64,000 nucleotides of DNA from Rhodoplanes sp963840055 (lineage in GTDB: Bacteria > Pseudomonadota > Alphaproteobacteria > Rhizobiales > Xanthobacteraceae). Below, one piece after another: positions 9,727 through 18,640 of the stretch; position 1 is the stretch's first letter, and every line of letters begins with the position of its first letter. The translations under genes were made by a program, and so were the position numbers. The DNA is taken from assembly GCA_963840055.1 (NCBI GenBank), contig CAWIXM010000045.1:209761-273760 (forward strand), written 5' to 3'. The notes under the pieces were generated by a model. That model ran no database searches and had not been told where the DNA came from. It saw only the letters and a list, made by a program, of their open reading frames with translations.

Positions 9727-10317
9727 TCAACTAACGTCATGCCCTTCGGCGACGCGGGTCGAATTCTTCGACGGTTTTGACGGCGCGTTGGGAGCTGGAG
9801 ATGCCGCGGCGGGCAACCAGGGCTGTTGCGCGCGATTTATCAAATGCCGGATCAGCCGGTCGAGGTTGGCCAGATCGCTACTCGACAATCCATCCAGCAA
9901 ACGCTGCTCGTAACGCAGCGCCATCGGTGCGACCGTTTGGTAGATTTGGCGACCTGCTGCGCTCAGCGACAGAATCTCTTCGCGTCGATCGGCAATGCTC
10001 GGCGATCTGACGAGAAGCTGCCGCTTGTCGAGCGCGAGCACAGCGCGAGACACCATGGTCTTGTGCATCCCGCTATGGCTGGCAATATCTTTGGCTGTGA
10101 TCTGCTTGAATTCCCCCACCGTGGCCAGGACCCGCCACTCTGGCGCTGAAATGCCGAACGTTTGAGAATATGCAACGGAGAACCCGCCGGACACTGCCTG
10201 GGCAAGAATATTTAGACGATAAGGCAGGAAGGACTGTAACGACAGGCTCCTTCTGCGCGGCCGAGCCGAGGCCGCCTGAGGCTTCGCGCGTGGCGAACCA
10301 GTTCTTAGTCGTCTCAT
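9727..10317 (-). CDS. MarR family transcriptional regulator
   Basis: 196 aa with a winged-helix MarR domain. SQTFGISAPEWRVLATVGEF, TAKDIASHSGMHKTMVSRAV (recognition helix) and LLVRSPSIADRREEILSLSA (wing with the DRR motif) are in the expected order. A basic N-terminal tail of about 25 residues and a proline/alanine-rich C-terminal tail are extra; the true start may be an internal codon. It is convergent with the TRAP operon and divergent from the FMN reductase at 10479. Such regulators usually repress the adjacent divergent operon and respond to phenolic ligands, so the FMN reductase/BKACE genes are the likeliest targets. Confidence 0.85.
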   Translation of the reverse strand: MRRLRTGSPRAKPQAASARPRRRSLSLQSFLPYRLNILAQAVSGGFSVAYSQTFGISAPEWRVLATVGEFKQITAKDIASHSGMHKTMVSRAVLALDKRQLLVRSPSIADRREEILSLSAAGRQIYQTVAPMALRYEQRLLDGLSSSDLANLDRLIRHLINRAQQPWLPAAASPAPNAPSKPSKNSTRVAEGHDVS

Positions 10318-10373
10318 TATAGGTTCGGAGCCTCCTGCAGAGCCGCAATGACTTGAGAACCGCGTTATCCGAG

Positions 10374-10394
10374 CTCGTTTGCTATATAAGCGAG
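10374..10394. promoter_or_regulatory. candidate MarR operator (imperfect inverted repeat)
   Basis: CTCGTTT, seven bases, then AAGCGAG (six of seven positions pair) lies between the divergent marR and FMN-reductase genes, where a MarR site would be expected. It is weak by itself. Confidence 0.3.
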
Positions 10395-10478
10395 AGATAT
10401 GGGTTGGGTCTGAATTTTCATTTTAACCACGCGGAAAGTGTCATCATTATTCTGCACACCGAACGATCCGATCGAACA

Positions 10479-11045
10479 ATGCCGCTGAATGTCATCACGA
10501 TCTGTGGCTCGCTGCGCAAAGCCTCGTATAACGCAGCGCTCGCGCGCGCGCTCCCTAAACTTGCGCCGAAAAATTTAGCGGTCGCTCCCGGCCCGTCGAT
10601 CGAGCATATCCAGCTTTATAATCAAGATGTTATGGATGCGGGCGTGCCGGCTCCCGTGACCGCCCTGGTCGACGCTGTTCGCGCTTCTGCCGGCGTGATC
10701 ATCGTGTCTCCCGAATACAACTGGTCGATTCCTGGTCCCCTGAAGAACGCGATCGACTGGCTCTCGCACGTGAAGAATCAGCCTTGGGCGGGCAAGCCGG
10801 TTCTTTTGCAGTCCGTCGCGACCGGGTTGCTGGGCGGCTCGCGGATGCAATATCACCTGCGTCAGTCGCTGATGGGGATCGGCGCGGAAATGCTCGTCCG
10901 ACCTGAGGTGTTCGTCAACTTCGCTGCGCAAAAATTTGACGAAAAAACGCTGGAGCTCACCGACAAACCGACGATCGAGCTGATCAGGCAGCAGCTTGCC
11001 GAGTTTGAGGCCTTTATCCGCCGAATGGCCCGCGGCCGCTCATGA
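10479..11045 (+). CDS. NADPH-dependent FMN reductase family protein
   Basis: 188-aa flavodoxin-fold protein. ITICGSLRKASYNAALARAL is the FMN-phosphate loop (GSxRxxSxN) and SPEYNWSIPGPLKNAIDWLS is the characteristic flavin-site segment of NADPH:FMN/quinone reductases. The ATG at 10479 begins right before the first beta strand. An upstream in-frame extension lacks a ribosome site and is not protein-like. It likely supplies reduced flavin or reduces quinones or other substrates in the cytosol. The MarR gene is divergent, and the BKACE gene follows 73 bases downstream, probably in the same transcript. Confidence 0.85.
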   Translation: MPLNVITICGSLRKASYNAALARALPKLAPKNLAVAPGPSIEHIQLYNQDVMDAGVPAPVTALVDAVRASAGVIIVSPEYNWSIPGPLKNAIDWLSHVKNQPWAGKPVLLQSVATGLLGGSRMQYHLRQSLMGIGAEMLVRPEVFVNFAAQKFDEKTLELTDKPTIELIRQQLAEFEAFIRRMARGRS

Positions 11046-11118
11046 CAGACATCGTCGAACCTTGAATGCCCTGCCAACAGGCAGCTCCGAGATCCTCTTT
11101 TTCAAGGGTTGAATCGCC

Positions 11119-12036
11119 GTGCCAGACGCCAAAATCCTCTCCTCCCATAAACGGTCGGTCATTGTCACCTGCGCAATCACCGGGAGCGGCGATACCGTCG
11201 GTAAGCACCCGGCAATACCGGTTACGCCCGAACAGATCGCGGTATCGGCGCTGGAGGCGGCACAGGAAGGTGCTGCTATCGTGCATATCCATGTCCGTGA
11301 CCCAGAGACGGGCCTGGCCAGCTCCAAGCTCGAATATTACTCCGAGGTGATGGAGCGCATTCGCGCCGCCAATGCCGACGTCATTATCAATCTCACGACT
11401 GGCACTGGCGCACGCTTCACCCCGTCCGACGACAACCCGGCAATCGGCGGCAAGGGGACGACGCTGATGGCTCCGGAGGCGCGCACGCGTCACGTCGAGG
11501 TCCTCCGGCCGGAGATCTGCACGCTCGACATCACGACAATGAACTTCGGCGAAGTCATCTTCGTGAACACGCCGGCGCATATCCGCGCTATGGCGAAGCG
11601 CATCTATGCGGCGGGCGCGCTGCCGGAACTCGAACTGTTCGATACCGGGAATGTCCGGCTAGCGCTGCGGTTGATCGAGGAAGGTGTGTTGAAAACGCCG
11701 GCGATGTTCCAGCTTTGTCTCGGCGTACCCTGGGGCGCACCGGCAACGACTGAAGCAATGATTTTGATGCGCGACATGCTTCCGCAGGGCGCATTCTGGA
11801 CCGGCTTCGGCATCGGTGGACGGCAGTTCGCCATGCTTGCGCAGGCGATTTTGCTTGGGGGACATGTTCGGGTCGGTCTTGAGGACAATCTGTACATCGA
11901 GCGCGGCGTGTTCGCGAAGAACAACGCTGAACTGGTGGCGAAAGCGGTCAGAATAGTTCATGCGCTCGATTGCGTTCCGGCGACGCCCGATGATGCCCGG
12001 ACCATCCTTAGTTTAAAAGATCGCGCTGCGAAATAA
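11119..12036 (+). CDS. beta-keto acid cleavage enzyme (BKACE, DUF849 family)
   Basis: 305-aa TIM-barrel protein of the family typified by 3-keto-5-aminohexanoate cleavage enzyme (Kce). Visible features: VIVTCAITGSGDTVGKHPAI, the HIHVRDPETG zinc-binding histidine pair, and the C-terminal VRVGLEDNLYIERGVFAKNN. These enzymes use Zn2+ to condense a beta-keto acid with acetyl-CoA and cleave it to acetoacetate plus a new acyl-CoA. The start is GTG 11119. It follows the FMN reductase and is followed by the second copy of the 106-bp repeat, which may end the transcript. Substrate unknown; the carnitine dehydrogenase context typical of some members is absent. Confidence 0.88.
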   Translation: MPDAKILSSHKRSVIVTCAITGSGDTVGKHPAIPVTPEQIAVSALEAAQEGAAIVHIHVRDPETGLASSKLEYYSEVMERIRAANADVIINLTTGTGARFTPSDDNPAIGGKGTTLMAPEARTRHVEVLRPEICTLDITTMNFGEVIFVNTPAHIRAMAKRIYAAGALPELELFDTGNVRLALRLIEEGVLKTPAMFQLCLGVPWGAPATTEAMILMRDMLPQGAFWTGFGIGGRQFAMLAQAILLGGHVRVGLEDNLYIERGVFAKNNAELVAKAVRIVHALDCVPATPDDARTILSLKDRAAK

Positions 12037-12082
12037 GGACGCTGCCGTCACCGCGACTACGAGACGGCGCCCGCTACGGGTT

Positions 12083-12188
12083 CTAGAGCATTTTCCGGCG
12101 ACGTGGGAACCGGTTCGCCGCAGAAAATGCGACCACTAAGAAACAACTAGAGCGAATTCCGATTCCATTGGAACGGAATTCGCTCTAG
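12083..12188 (-). repeat. 106-bp double-hairpin intergenic repeat, copy 2 (inverted)
   Basis: Reverse-complement copy of the element at 6014-6119. Its hairpin with the GAATTCCG stem overlaps the end of the iron-sulfur protein gene at 12147, supplying that gene's last codons and its stop. It lies between converging transcripts, where a bidirectional terminator function would make sense. Confidence 0.85.
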
Positions 12189-13010
12189 CACGATCATACC
12201 CAAGTTGAGCCAGGCGCGAGCCGGTATCGCAACTTCGCGTGCCTGGTAGCCTGGGTGTTCGATCAGGAGGCAATAGTTCGCCGCTTCGGCCAAATCGTCG
12301 AATTCGAAATCGCCGTAGTTGTCGGTCCGCGTCGTCAGGCGCTCGCCTTCACGGTGGAGAACGATGCCGACGCCCTCGGCCGGCTTGTCTAGATGGTCTG
12401 CAAAGACGACCTCGCCGGCCACGAATCGCTTTGGCAGACCAAGATACTGAACAAGCGGCTTGGTCGTGAATTCGGGATGAAGGTCTTCGACGCGCTTCGC
12501 CGCGCGCAGCTTGGCGATATCGCTGTGTGGATCGGCGGTATCGCCAAATACGATAGCCTGAGTGGGACAGACCTCGGCGCAGCGGGGCTGCTTCCATCCG
12601 TCATCGAGAAGATGCGCACATAGCGTGCATTTTTGCGGGACGTTTTTCGCCTCATTCCAGAAAATGACTCGATACGGGCACGCGGCGACGAGATCGCGCT
12701 GCCCCACCGCTTTGACGGGATCGATAAGGACGATGCCGTCATCGCGTCGGTAGATCGCACCGCCGGTCGCAGCACGGATGCAGGGCGCATCCGCACAATG
12801 CAAACACGGCACCGGAACATAATCCACCTTCACTTTGGGAAACGACCCGCGTTCGCGCTCCCGCACGTCGATCCATCTCTGGTCCGCGGCCGGCTGCGCA
12901 AGCGATACGGGCGGGTAGTCGTTGTCAGCATGCTCGTCGCGGCAAGCTAGGAAACAGGCATAGCAGCCGACACAGCGGCTCACATCGATCACTAATCCGT
13001 AACGCGCCAT
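12147..13010 (-). CDS. iron-sulfur subunit of transhydroxylase/resorcinol hydroxylase-like Mo enzyme (pair A)
   Basis: 287 aa. Three four-cysteine ferredoxin motifs are complete: CVGCYACFLAC, CLHCADAPC with AACPYR, and QKCTLCAHLLDD with RCAEVC. A C-terminal beta-sandwich (TTRTDNYGDFEFDDLAEAA) of the carboxypeptidase-regulatory type follows. This is the exact architecture of the pyrogallol-phloroglucinol transhydroxylase beta subunit. It should carry three [4Fe-4S] clusters. ATG 13010 aligns with the start of that family; the catalytic partner ends 15 bases upstream. The last residues (ERIPFQWNRNSL) and the stop are encoded by the 106-bp repeat, so the natural C-terminus was replaced. Last gene of the eight-gene Mo-enzyme block. 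Confidence 0.9.
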   Translation of the reverse strand: MARYGLVIDVSRCVGCYACFLACRDEHADNDYPPVSLAQPAADQRWIDVRERERGSFPKVKVDYVPVPCLHCADAPCIRAATGGAIYRRDDGIVLIDPVKAVGQRDLVAACPYRVIFWNEAKNVPQKCTLCAHLLDDGWKQPRCAEVCPTQAIVFGDTADPHSDIAKLRAAKRVEDLHPEFTTKPLVQYLGLPKRFVAGEVVFADHLDKPAEGVGIVLHREGERLTTRTDNYGDFEFDDLAEAANYCLLIEHPGYQAREVAIPARAWLNLGMIVLERIPFQWNRNSL

Positions 13011-13024
13011 GTCGCCGTTCCCGC

Positions 13025-15541
13025 TCAACCGTCCCACTTCTCGATTTCGATAAGGCACGAATTCGCCGCCATGCCAGCGACGCTCTTCGCGATCATGCGT
13101 CCCGGGGTCAGCATCGCGACGCAACCGCCCCGATCGGGAGAATCGGGTTCCCCGGGTTCCAGCGGCTCGTATTTCGAGGACGATATGTATGAGTGCACAA
13201 CACCGCGCCGAACTCGCTCAGTGACCACCGCGATGCACAGCACCTTCGCCCGGTCGTTGAAGAGTTTGACGATATCGCCGTTACGGATGCTCCGTGCGGC
13301 GGCATCATCGGGATGGATACGCACCGGCCACCAAGCATAGCCGTCCCGGCGGATGCGATGGATTGGAATTTCGTCGAGCCAGGCGGCGTGCTTGTCGTAA
13401 TGGGTGTGGAAGCTGAATCGCGGATGCGGCGTGATGAGTTGCAGCGGGTAGGTCGCAGCTGCGGCCGCATGGTGCCCTTCCCAGCTAGCGACGTAATGCG
13501 GCATGGGCGGCCGCTCCGTATCATCGGGGCTGAGCTTCTGCAGGCTGGCGGAGACGAACTCGATCTTGCCGCTGTGGGTTCCGAGCTCGTGCCCTTTGTC
13601 GGTCAGCCGCTTGGGGTTGCTCGGATCGGGCGTGTCGCAGGCGCGACCCTCGGCAAACCAGCGCAGCGCCGGCGTCGAACGGTAATCTTCCGGCACGTTG
13701 ACGATGTAATAGCCTTTGCGGTCGAATTCGTCCCACGTGATGAGCTTGGCGAGATCAGAGATCTCGAAGAACTTACGCGCCCAATCGATGGCCGAGTTGC
13801 CCTCGGTGTATTCCTGTTCAACGCCGAGACGGCGGGCGAGCTCAGTGAAGATCGCGTAATCCGATTTCGATTCCCACAGCGGCTCGATGCATTTCTTCAT
13901 GCGGACGATGATGCGGAAATTGCAACCGCTGCTGCCCCCCTTGGATTGGCCGCCCGGCTCGCCCCACTCGCCTATGTCGTCGCGTTCGAGCTGCGTGCAG
14001 ACCGGCAGGATGATGTCGGCATAACCCGTTTCACCGGTCCACCAGCAGTCCTGGTTGACGACGAATTCGAGCTTTGGACTTTGGTACATCCGCGGCCATT
14101 TGCTCGTATCCGTCATCGTGCCGATGAACGAACCGCCGTAGCGGTACCACAGCTTGACCTCCGAACAGCCCGGCATCGGGTAGGTGAAGGGCGTGAATTG
14201 CTGCTCGAGCGAGCGGTTGCAGAAGCCTTCGCCCTGCCACGCAACCGGCGGATTGAGGATGGCATCGGGAACGAGCAGACGATACAGCCGCTGTTTGACC
14301 GGGTTTTCCGGGAGAAACTTGGCGACCCGCGAATGCGCCATCCGTCCGTCAGGATCGCCGTAGGCGGGAAACCAGATCGCATTGTTCCGGGGAGCACCCA
14401 TCGCGGTGCCCCAAATCCCGACGCCTGGTTTGCCGAGGCCTTGCATGGCCTGGAGCAACACCATGAGGCGCGCCCATTCAGTCGCATAGGCTTGACGGCA
14501 AGCGCCGCCCTCGCCGCCGCGGGCGCCGGCGCCCAGCATCGTGCGCTTCGCTGCCCATTCCCGCGCGAGTGCGACGATCGTCCGTGCCGACACACCCGTT
14601 TCTTCGGCAGCCCAGGTCGGTGATTTCGCCACGCCGTCGCTCTTGCCGAGCACATAATTCCTGAATTGGTCGAACCCGATCGTCCGATCGGCGACATAGG
14701 CCTTGTCGTAGGTGTCTTCGACGATCCAGACGTGAGCGATCGCGAGCGCCAGCGCAGCGTCGGTCCCCGGCCGTGGCGCGATCCATTTGCCTCCCATTGC
14801 CGCGGCTGTGTAGTTGTGGAACGGGTCGATGAAGACCATCTTCACACCCTTGTCCTTCAGCCACTGACGCCAGATCGCCGCGTCATACCCCGTGTAGACG
14901 CCACGGGTGGAATCGGGATCGTTGGACCAATAGACGACCATCTCGGCATGCTTCAGCGCATCTTCGAGCATGTCGTACGGCTCGGGCATACCGAGCCGCC
15001 AGTAGAAGCCGTAAGTATGCGTCGCTCCCCAGTGCCAGCCTTCCCAGCTGTCTGGGTTGTCGATCACCTGCGTGTAGCCGATCAAATTGAAAAAGCGCTG
15101 GAAGGCGCTTATTTTGTAGCCCACCAATCCCCAATTATGGTGCGACGAGGTCATCGCCGACACGGCAGAGGGGCCGTAAGTCGATTGCACGCGTTTGATC
15201 TCGCCTGCCACGATATCGAGCGCCTCGTTCCATGAGATGCGTTCGTAGCCGACCTTGCCGCGCGATTCAGGATTGCGGGCCCCGTTAGGGTCGAAGTTCA
15301 CGCGCTTGAGCGGGTAGCGAATACGATCGTTCGAATAGATGCGATTGCGCTCGGTGAGCACGTAAGGCGCGACGTTGAACTTCTTAGGGGGCGTATAGCG
15401 TTTCCCGTCCGCCTCGATCGTCCACGGCCGGAAATCATTCTCGTCAGCGACCAACGGCCTGATGCGGACAATCCTGCCGTCTTTGACATAGACCGTGATC
15501 GGCCCGGCATTTGTGCAGCTCGTGAGGGCTTGCTCTGTCAT
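13025..15541 (-). CDS. transhydroxylase/resorcinol hydroxylase-like molybdopterin catalytic subunit (pair A)
   Basis: 838-aa DMSO-reductase-family protein that lacks an N-terminal iron-sulfur motif, as in Pelobacter pyrogallol-phloroglucinol transhydroxylase and Azoarcus resorcinol hydroxylase large subunits. Collinear family text includes TVYVKDGRIVRIRPL, the catalytic His in SSHHNWG, the Asp-Ser in NPDSWEGWHWG (Ser is the Mo ligand in the known structure) and a Tyr in WFPAYG. The C-terminal MGD-binding segment ends VAGMAANSCLIEIEKWDG. The reaction would be hydroxylation or hydroxyl transfer on a polyphenol ring, probably cytoplasmic since no Tat signal is seen. It is paired with the iron-sulfur gene 15 bases downstream. 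Frame intact; exact substrate unproven. Confidence 0.9.
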   Translation of the reverse strand: MTEQALTSCTNAGPITVYVKDGRIVRIRPLVADENDFRPWTIEADGKRYTPPKKFNVAPYVLTERNRIYSNDRIRYPLKRVNFDPNGARNPESRGKVGYERISWNEALDIVAGEIKRVQSTYGPSAVSAMTSSHHNWGLVGYKISAFQRFFNLIGYTQVIDNPDSWEGWHWGATHTYGFYWRLGMPEPYDMLEDALKHAEMVVYWSNDPDSTRGVYTGYDAAIWRQWLKDKGVKMVFIDPFHNYTAAAMGGKWIAPRPGTDAALALAIAHVWIVEDTYDKAYVADRTIGFDQFRNYVLGKSDGVAKSPTWAAEETGVSARTIVALAREWAAKRTMLGAGARGGEGGACRQAYATEWARLMVLLQAMQGLGKPGVGIWGTAMGAPRNNAIWFPAYGDPDGRMAHSRVAKFLPENPVKQRLYRLLVPDAILNPPVAWQGEGFCNRSLEQQFTPFTYPMPGCSEVKLWYRYGGSFIGTMTDTSKWPRMYQSPKLEFVVNQDCWWTGETGYADIILPVCTQLERDDIGEWGEPGGQSKGGSSGCNFRIIVRMKKCIEPLWESKSDYAIFTELARRLGVEQEYTEGNSAIDWARKFFEISDLAKLITWDEFDRKGYYIVNVPEDYRSTPALRWFAEGRACDTPDPSNPKRLTDKGHELGTHSGKIEFVSASLQKLSPDDTERPPMPHYVASWEGHHAAAAATYPLQLITPHPRFSFHTHYDKHAAWLDEIPIHRIRRDGYAWWPVRIHPDDAAARSIRNGDIVKLFNDRAKVLCIAVVTERVRRGVVHSYISSSKYEPLEPGEPDSPDRGGCVAMLTPGRMIAKSVAGMAANSCLIEIEKWDG

Positions 15542-15559
15542 GATTGCGTCCGAGTCTCG

Positions 15560-15904
15560 TCACCGGCCGGGTTGGTGGGTGAAGAGGGCGGCGGTCGGGC
15601 GATCGGCCAGCGTGGCGACAAGCTCGGCAGTCGGGCCGAATTCCATGCAGCGCGACTGGCAATGCTTGACGCAGGCCGGAAGCCCGTCCCGCTCGCGCGT
15701 CCGCCGCCCCTTGCACAGATCGCAATGCTGGGTGAAGAACGGCAGGAAATCGATCCGCACCCGGCCATTCGTCTCGTATTCATATTCCGTCACCACCACC
15801 CCGTTGGTGCCGACCGGATAATCATGCTCCTGCTGGCAGGCGATCTCACAGGAATGGCAGCCGGTGCAGTAGTCGTAGTCGATCAATAGCGCATAGCGGG
15901 CCAT
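15560..15904 (-). CDS. small ferredoxin-like electron-transfer subunit, module copy 1
   Basis: 114 aa. CTGCHSCEIACQQEHDYP is a full CxxCxxCxxxC motif. A second cysteine set follows as HCDLCKGR and PACVKHCQSRC, so one or two [4Fe-4S] clusters are plausible. It ends in a family-specific tail (ADRPTAALFTH). It starts 10 bases after the catalytic gene of the same module and is nearly identical in plan to the copy at 18287, so the pair was duplicated as a unit. It presumably shuttles electrons to or from the 742-aa Mo subunit. It is much shorter than the three-cluster subunits of the flanking transhydroxylase-like pairs. Confidence 0.85.
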   Translation of the reverse strand: MARYALLIDYDYCTGCHSCEIACQQEHDYPVGTNGVVVTEYEYETNGRVRIDFLPFFTQHCDLCKGRRTRERDGLPACVKHCQSRCMEFGPTAELVATLADRPTAALFTHQPGR

Positions 15905-15914
15905 GGCCGGCTCC

Positions 15915-18143
15915 TTACTGGGCGATCTTGGTCAGCGTGCACAGCGTCGTCTTGTACTGGCCGCCGCCAAACCCCGACTTGCTGCATTGCGGCCCGGGAA
16001 TGATCTTGTTGATCTGGTAGTCCCACACCCCGAACAGGCTCGGCGCCCTGCCGTCCTGTTCCGGCATCCACCAGCCATGCATGGTGTGGACGTGATGCGG
16101 CTTGACCTTGCGGGTCAGCGTCGCTTTGCGCTTGATCCGTCCCATGTCGTTTTCGAGATAGATCCACTCGCCCTCGTATATGCCGTATTTCTTGGCGGTG
16201 TCGGGATGAATCTCGACGGTGGGATCGGGCATTTTTTCCCGCAGCCAGGGGATCATGCGGTGCTCGGCGTGGAAGTACAGTTGCGAGCGCGCGCCAGTGA
16301 TCATGACGAGGGGGTACTTCTTGAACAGGTCTGGGGTCGAGGACGCGCTTTGCGGCGGCTCCGTGTAGAAAGGCAACGGATCGAGGCCCCATGACTTGAA
16401 AGTCTCGCTGTAAACCTCGACTTTGCCCGACGGCGTATTGAAGCCGGGCTTCTTGTCGGTTCGCAGCAGTCCGCGCTCATGCCGGCGATACGGCTTCGAC
16501 GGCCCTTCCGGCGGCATTTTCCAGCCGCCCTCGTCGAGCAATTGTTTGACCGTGAAGCCTGACGGTTTGAGCCTCTCGTCGAAGAGGTCTTCGAGTGTGG
16601 CCCATTGCTTCATTCCTTCGGGATTAAAGCGCTTGGCGAGCTCGAAATTGATCTCCCAATCCGACTTGCACTCCCCGACCTGCACGCGCTTCTTGAGGAT
16701 GGCGAGGGGCGCCCACCAGGCGCGGATGCTGTCCTTCTCCGGGAAGGTCGCCGCCGGCAGCACGATGTCGGCAAGCGCCATCGTTCCTGGTGTATGGAAT
16801 AGATCGACCACAACGATGAAGTCGAGCTTCTGCAGCGCCTTGAGGTGGAACTCGGCCCTCGCCGCCTGCCCCCCAATAATATTCGCAGTCTGAATCCACG
16901 CCGCCTTGATCGGATAGGGCTCGCCGGTCATGCACTGGTCGATCACCATATCGGGATGCGCCCAGCCGCGGAAGTTTCTGACCATGGGATACTTGTCGGC
17001 GCCGATTCGCTTCTCGGTCAGCCGCTTGACCATGTCGGCGCCGTAGAGCTGAACGAGCTCCTCGCTGGAATATGGATAGGAGCTCACGCCGAAGGAGGGA
17101 CGCGCGATGACTTGCCCGCCGGGGATGTCGATATTGCCTGTGATCGACCACAGACAAATGATGGCATGCGCCACCGAGGTGCCGTCGGGGCACATGTCGA
17201 TCGGCACGCCCCAATGGATCGCCGCTTGCTGGGCTTTCGCGAACAGGCGCGCAGCGGCGACGATCTCGGCGGCCGGCACCTCGGTGATGGCGGACACCTT
17301 GTCGACCGGATAGTCCTGCACCCGCGCCTTTAGCTCGTCAAAGCCGTGCACCCATTTGGCGACAAATTCCTTGTCGTAAAGCTCTTCGTTGATGATGACG
17401 TTGAGCAGGCCAAGGGCGAGAGCCCCATCGGTCCCCGGACGGGATTGAAGGTGATGCACTGCGCGGCTCGTCGTCCAGGTATTGCGCGGGTCGACGGCGA
17501 TAATCTTCGACCCGCGCTTCATGCAGTCGACGATCCAGTGGCCAAAGAAGGCGTCTGGACATCCGTTCGGCGGATGCTGGCCCCATACAAGTATGACCTC
17601 GGGCGGCACCCATTGCGGATCGTCGTAGCGCTTTGCGAGAAACTGGGAACAGTCGACCACGCCAAAATCGCCCATCACCGCTTTCATCGCGCCGAGCCGC
17701 GGCGTGTAGCAGGACTGGCCGGACAGGCCGAGCTGACACCAGTTCGGGCTGCCGAAGCTGTAGGCGAGGAAGGAGATCGGGCCGCCGATGTCGCGCCCGG
17801 TGCCCTGGGCGAAGATCACCGACTCGGCGCCGTACTTGTCGCGGATTTCCTTGAGCCGTCGCTCGCAGGTGTCGAAGGCTTCGTCCCAGGTGATCGGTTC
17901 AAATTTGCCCTCACCCCGTGCGCCGACGCGCTTGAGCGGCGTCGTGATGCGATCGGGATGATACATGTATTGCTTGAGCGCGAGCACGCGCGGGCAGGAA
18001 CGGCCTTGATTCCAAGGATTGTCCTCGTCCCCCTCGATGCGGATCATCTTGCCATCCTGGACGAACACCTTTTGCCCGCATCCGCCATGACAACCCGCCC
18101 CCGCCGACCAGCTCACCGTGCGGTAGACTTCGACCTCTCCCAT
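15915..18143 (-). CDS. DMSO-reductase-family molybdopterin oxidoreductase, module copy 1
   Basis: 742 aa. The N-terminal cluster motif has three cysteines spaced C-x3-C-x27-C (GCHGGCGQ through GRSCPR); the first Cys of the usual CxxC pair is Gly. The domains are otherwise complete: RITTPLKRVGARGEGKFEPI, FGSPNWCQLGLSGQSCYTPR (likely Mo/W ligand region), GTDGALALGLLNVIINEELYDKE, PYPIKAAWIQTANIIGG and a C-terminal MGD domain (VMITGARSQLYFHAEHR). General layout resembles acetylene hydratase and thiosulfate-reductase-like members, but I cannot assign a substrate. No Tat signal, so cytoplasmic. Its 114-aa partner follows directly. A highly similar copy at 18641 has exactly the same length once two inserted bases are removed. 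Confidence 0.85.
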   Translation of the reverse strand: MGEVEVYRTVSWSAGAGCHGGCGQKVFVQDGKMIRIEGDEDNPWNQGRSCPRVLALKQYMYHPDRITTPLKRVGARGEGKFEPITWDEAFDTCERRLKEIRDKYGAESVIFAQGTGRDIGGPISFLAYSFGSPNWCQLGLSGQSCYTPRLGAMKAVMGDFGVVDCSQFLAKRYDDPQWVPPEVILVWGQHPPNGCPDAFFGHWIVDCMKRGSKIIAVDPRNTWTTSRAVHHLQSRPGTDGALALGLLNVIINEELYDKEFVAKWVHGFDELKARVQDYPVDKVSAITEVPAAEIVAAARLFAKAQQAAIHWGVPIDMCPDGTSVAHAIICLWSITGNIDIPGGQVIARPSFGVSSYPYSSEELVQLYGADMVKRLTEKRIGADKYPMVRNFRGWAHPDMVIDQCMTGEPYPIKAAWIQTANIIGGQAARAEFHLKALQKLDFIVVVDLFHTPGTMALADIVLPAATFPEKDSIRAWWAPLAILKKRVQVGECKSDWEINFELAKRFNPEGMKQWATLEDLFDERLKPSGFTVKQLLDEGGWKMPPEGPSKPYRRHERGLLRTDKKPGFNTPSGKVEVYSETFKSWGLDPLPFYTEPPQSASSTPDLFKKYPLVMITGARSQLYFHAEHRMIPWLREKMPDPTVEIHPDTAKKYGIYEGEWIYLENDMGRIKRKATLTRKVKPHHVHTMHGWWMPEQDGRAPSLFGVWDYQINKIIPGPQCSKSGFGGGQYKTTLCTLTKIAQ

Positions 18144-18286
18144 TGTTTCAACTCCCTGTCCGGCTTGCCGCGGTGCGTTGGGTCTGGATGGAGCATCCGC
18201 CGCTAGCCATTTTTCTCAATCATTCGACCTCGTGCGCTGCCTCGCCGCCCGGCGCCTGATAGGCATCGATCGCCTCCCGCCGTCCG

Positions 18287-18631
18287 TCAGCGTCCGGGCG
18301 CGTGGGTGAAGAGGGCGGCGGTGGGACGATCGGCGAGCACGCCGACAAGCTCACTCGTCAACCCGAACTCCATGCATTGCGACTGGCAGTGCTTGACGCA
18401 GGCCGGCACCGCATCGCGCGCGCGCGCCCGCCGCCCCTTGCACAGATCGCAATGCTGAGTGAAGAACGGCAGGAAATCGATCCGCACCCGCCCGTTCGCC
18501 TCGTACTCGTATTCTCTGATCACCACGCCATTGGTGCCGACCGGATAGTCGTGCTCCTGCTGGCAGGCGACCTCGCAGGAATGGCAGCCGGTGCAGTAGT
18601 CATAGTCGATCAGCAACGCATAACGGGCCAT
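18287..18631 (-). CDS. small ferredoxin-like electron-transfer subunit, module copy 2
   Basis: 114 aa, sharing all cysteine motifs (CTGCHSCEVACQQEHDYP, HCDLCKGRR, CVKHCQSQC) and the tail ADRPTAALFTH with the copy at 15560. Differences are scattered and conservative, so both copies look functional. It lies 9 bases downstream of the second 742-aa Mo subunit and 143 bases before the start of the first copy of the module. That 143-base spacer has no recognisable gene. Confidence 0.85.
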   Translation of the reverse strand: MARYALLIDYDYCTGCHSCEVACQQEHDYPVGTNGVVIREYEYEANGRVRIDFLPFFTQHCDLCKGRRARARDAVPACVKHCQSQCMEFGLTSELVGVLADRPTAALFTHAPGR

Positions 18632-18640
18632 GGCGTATCC

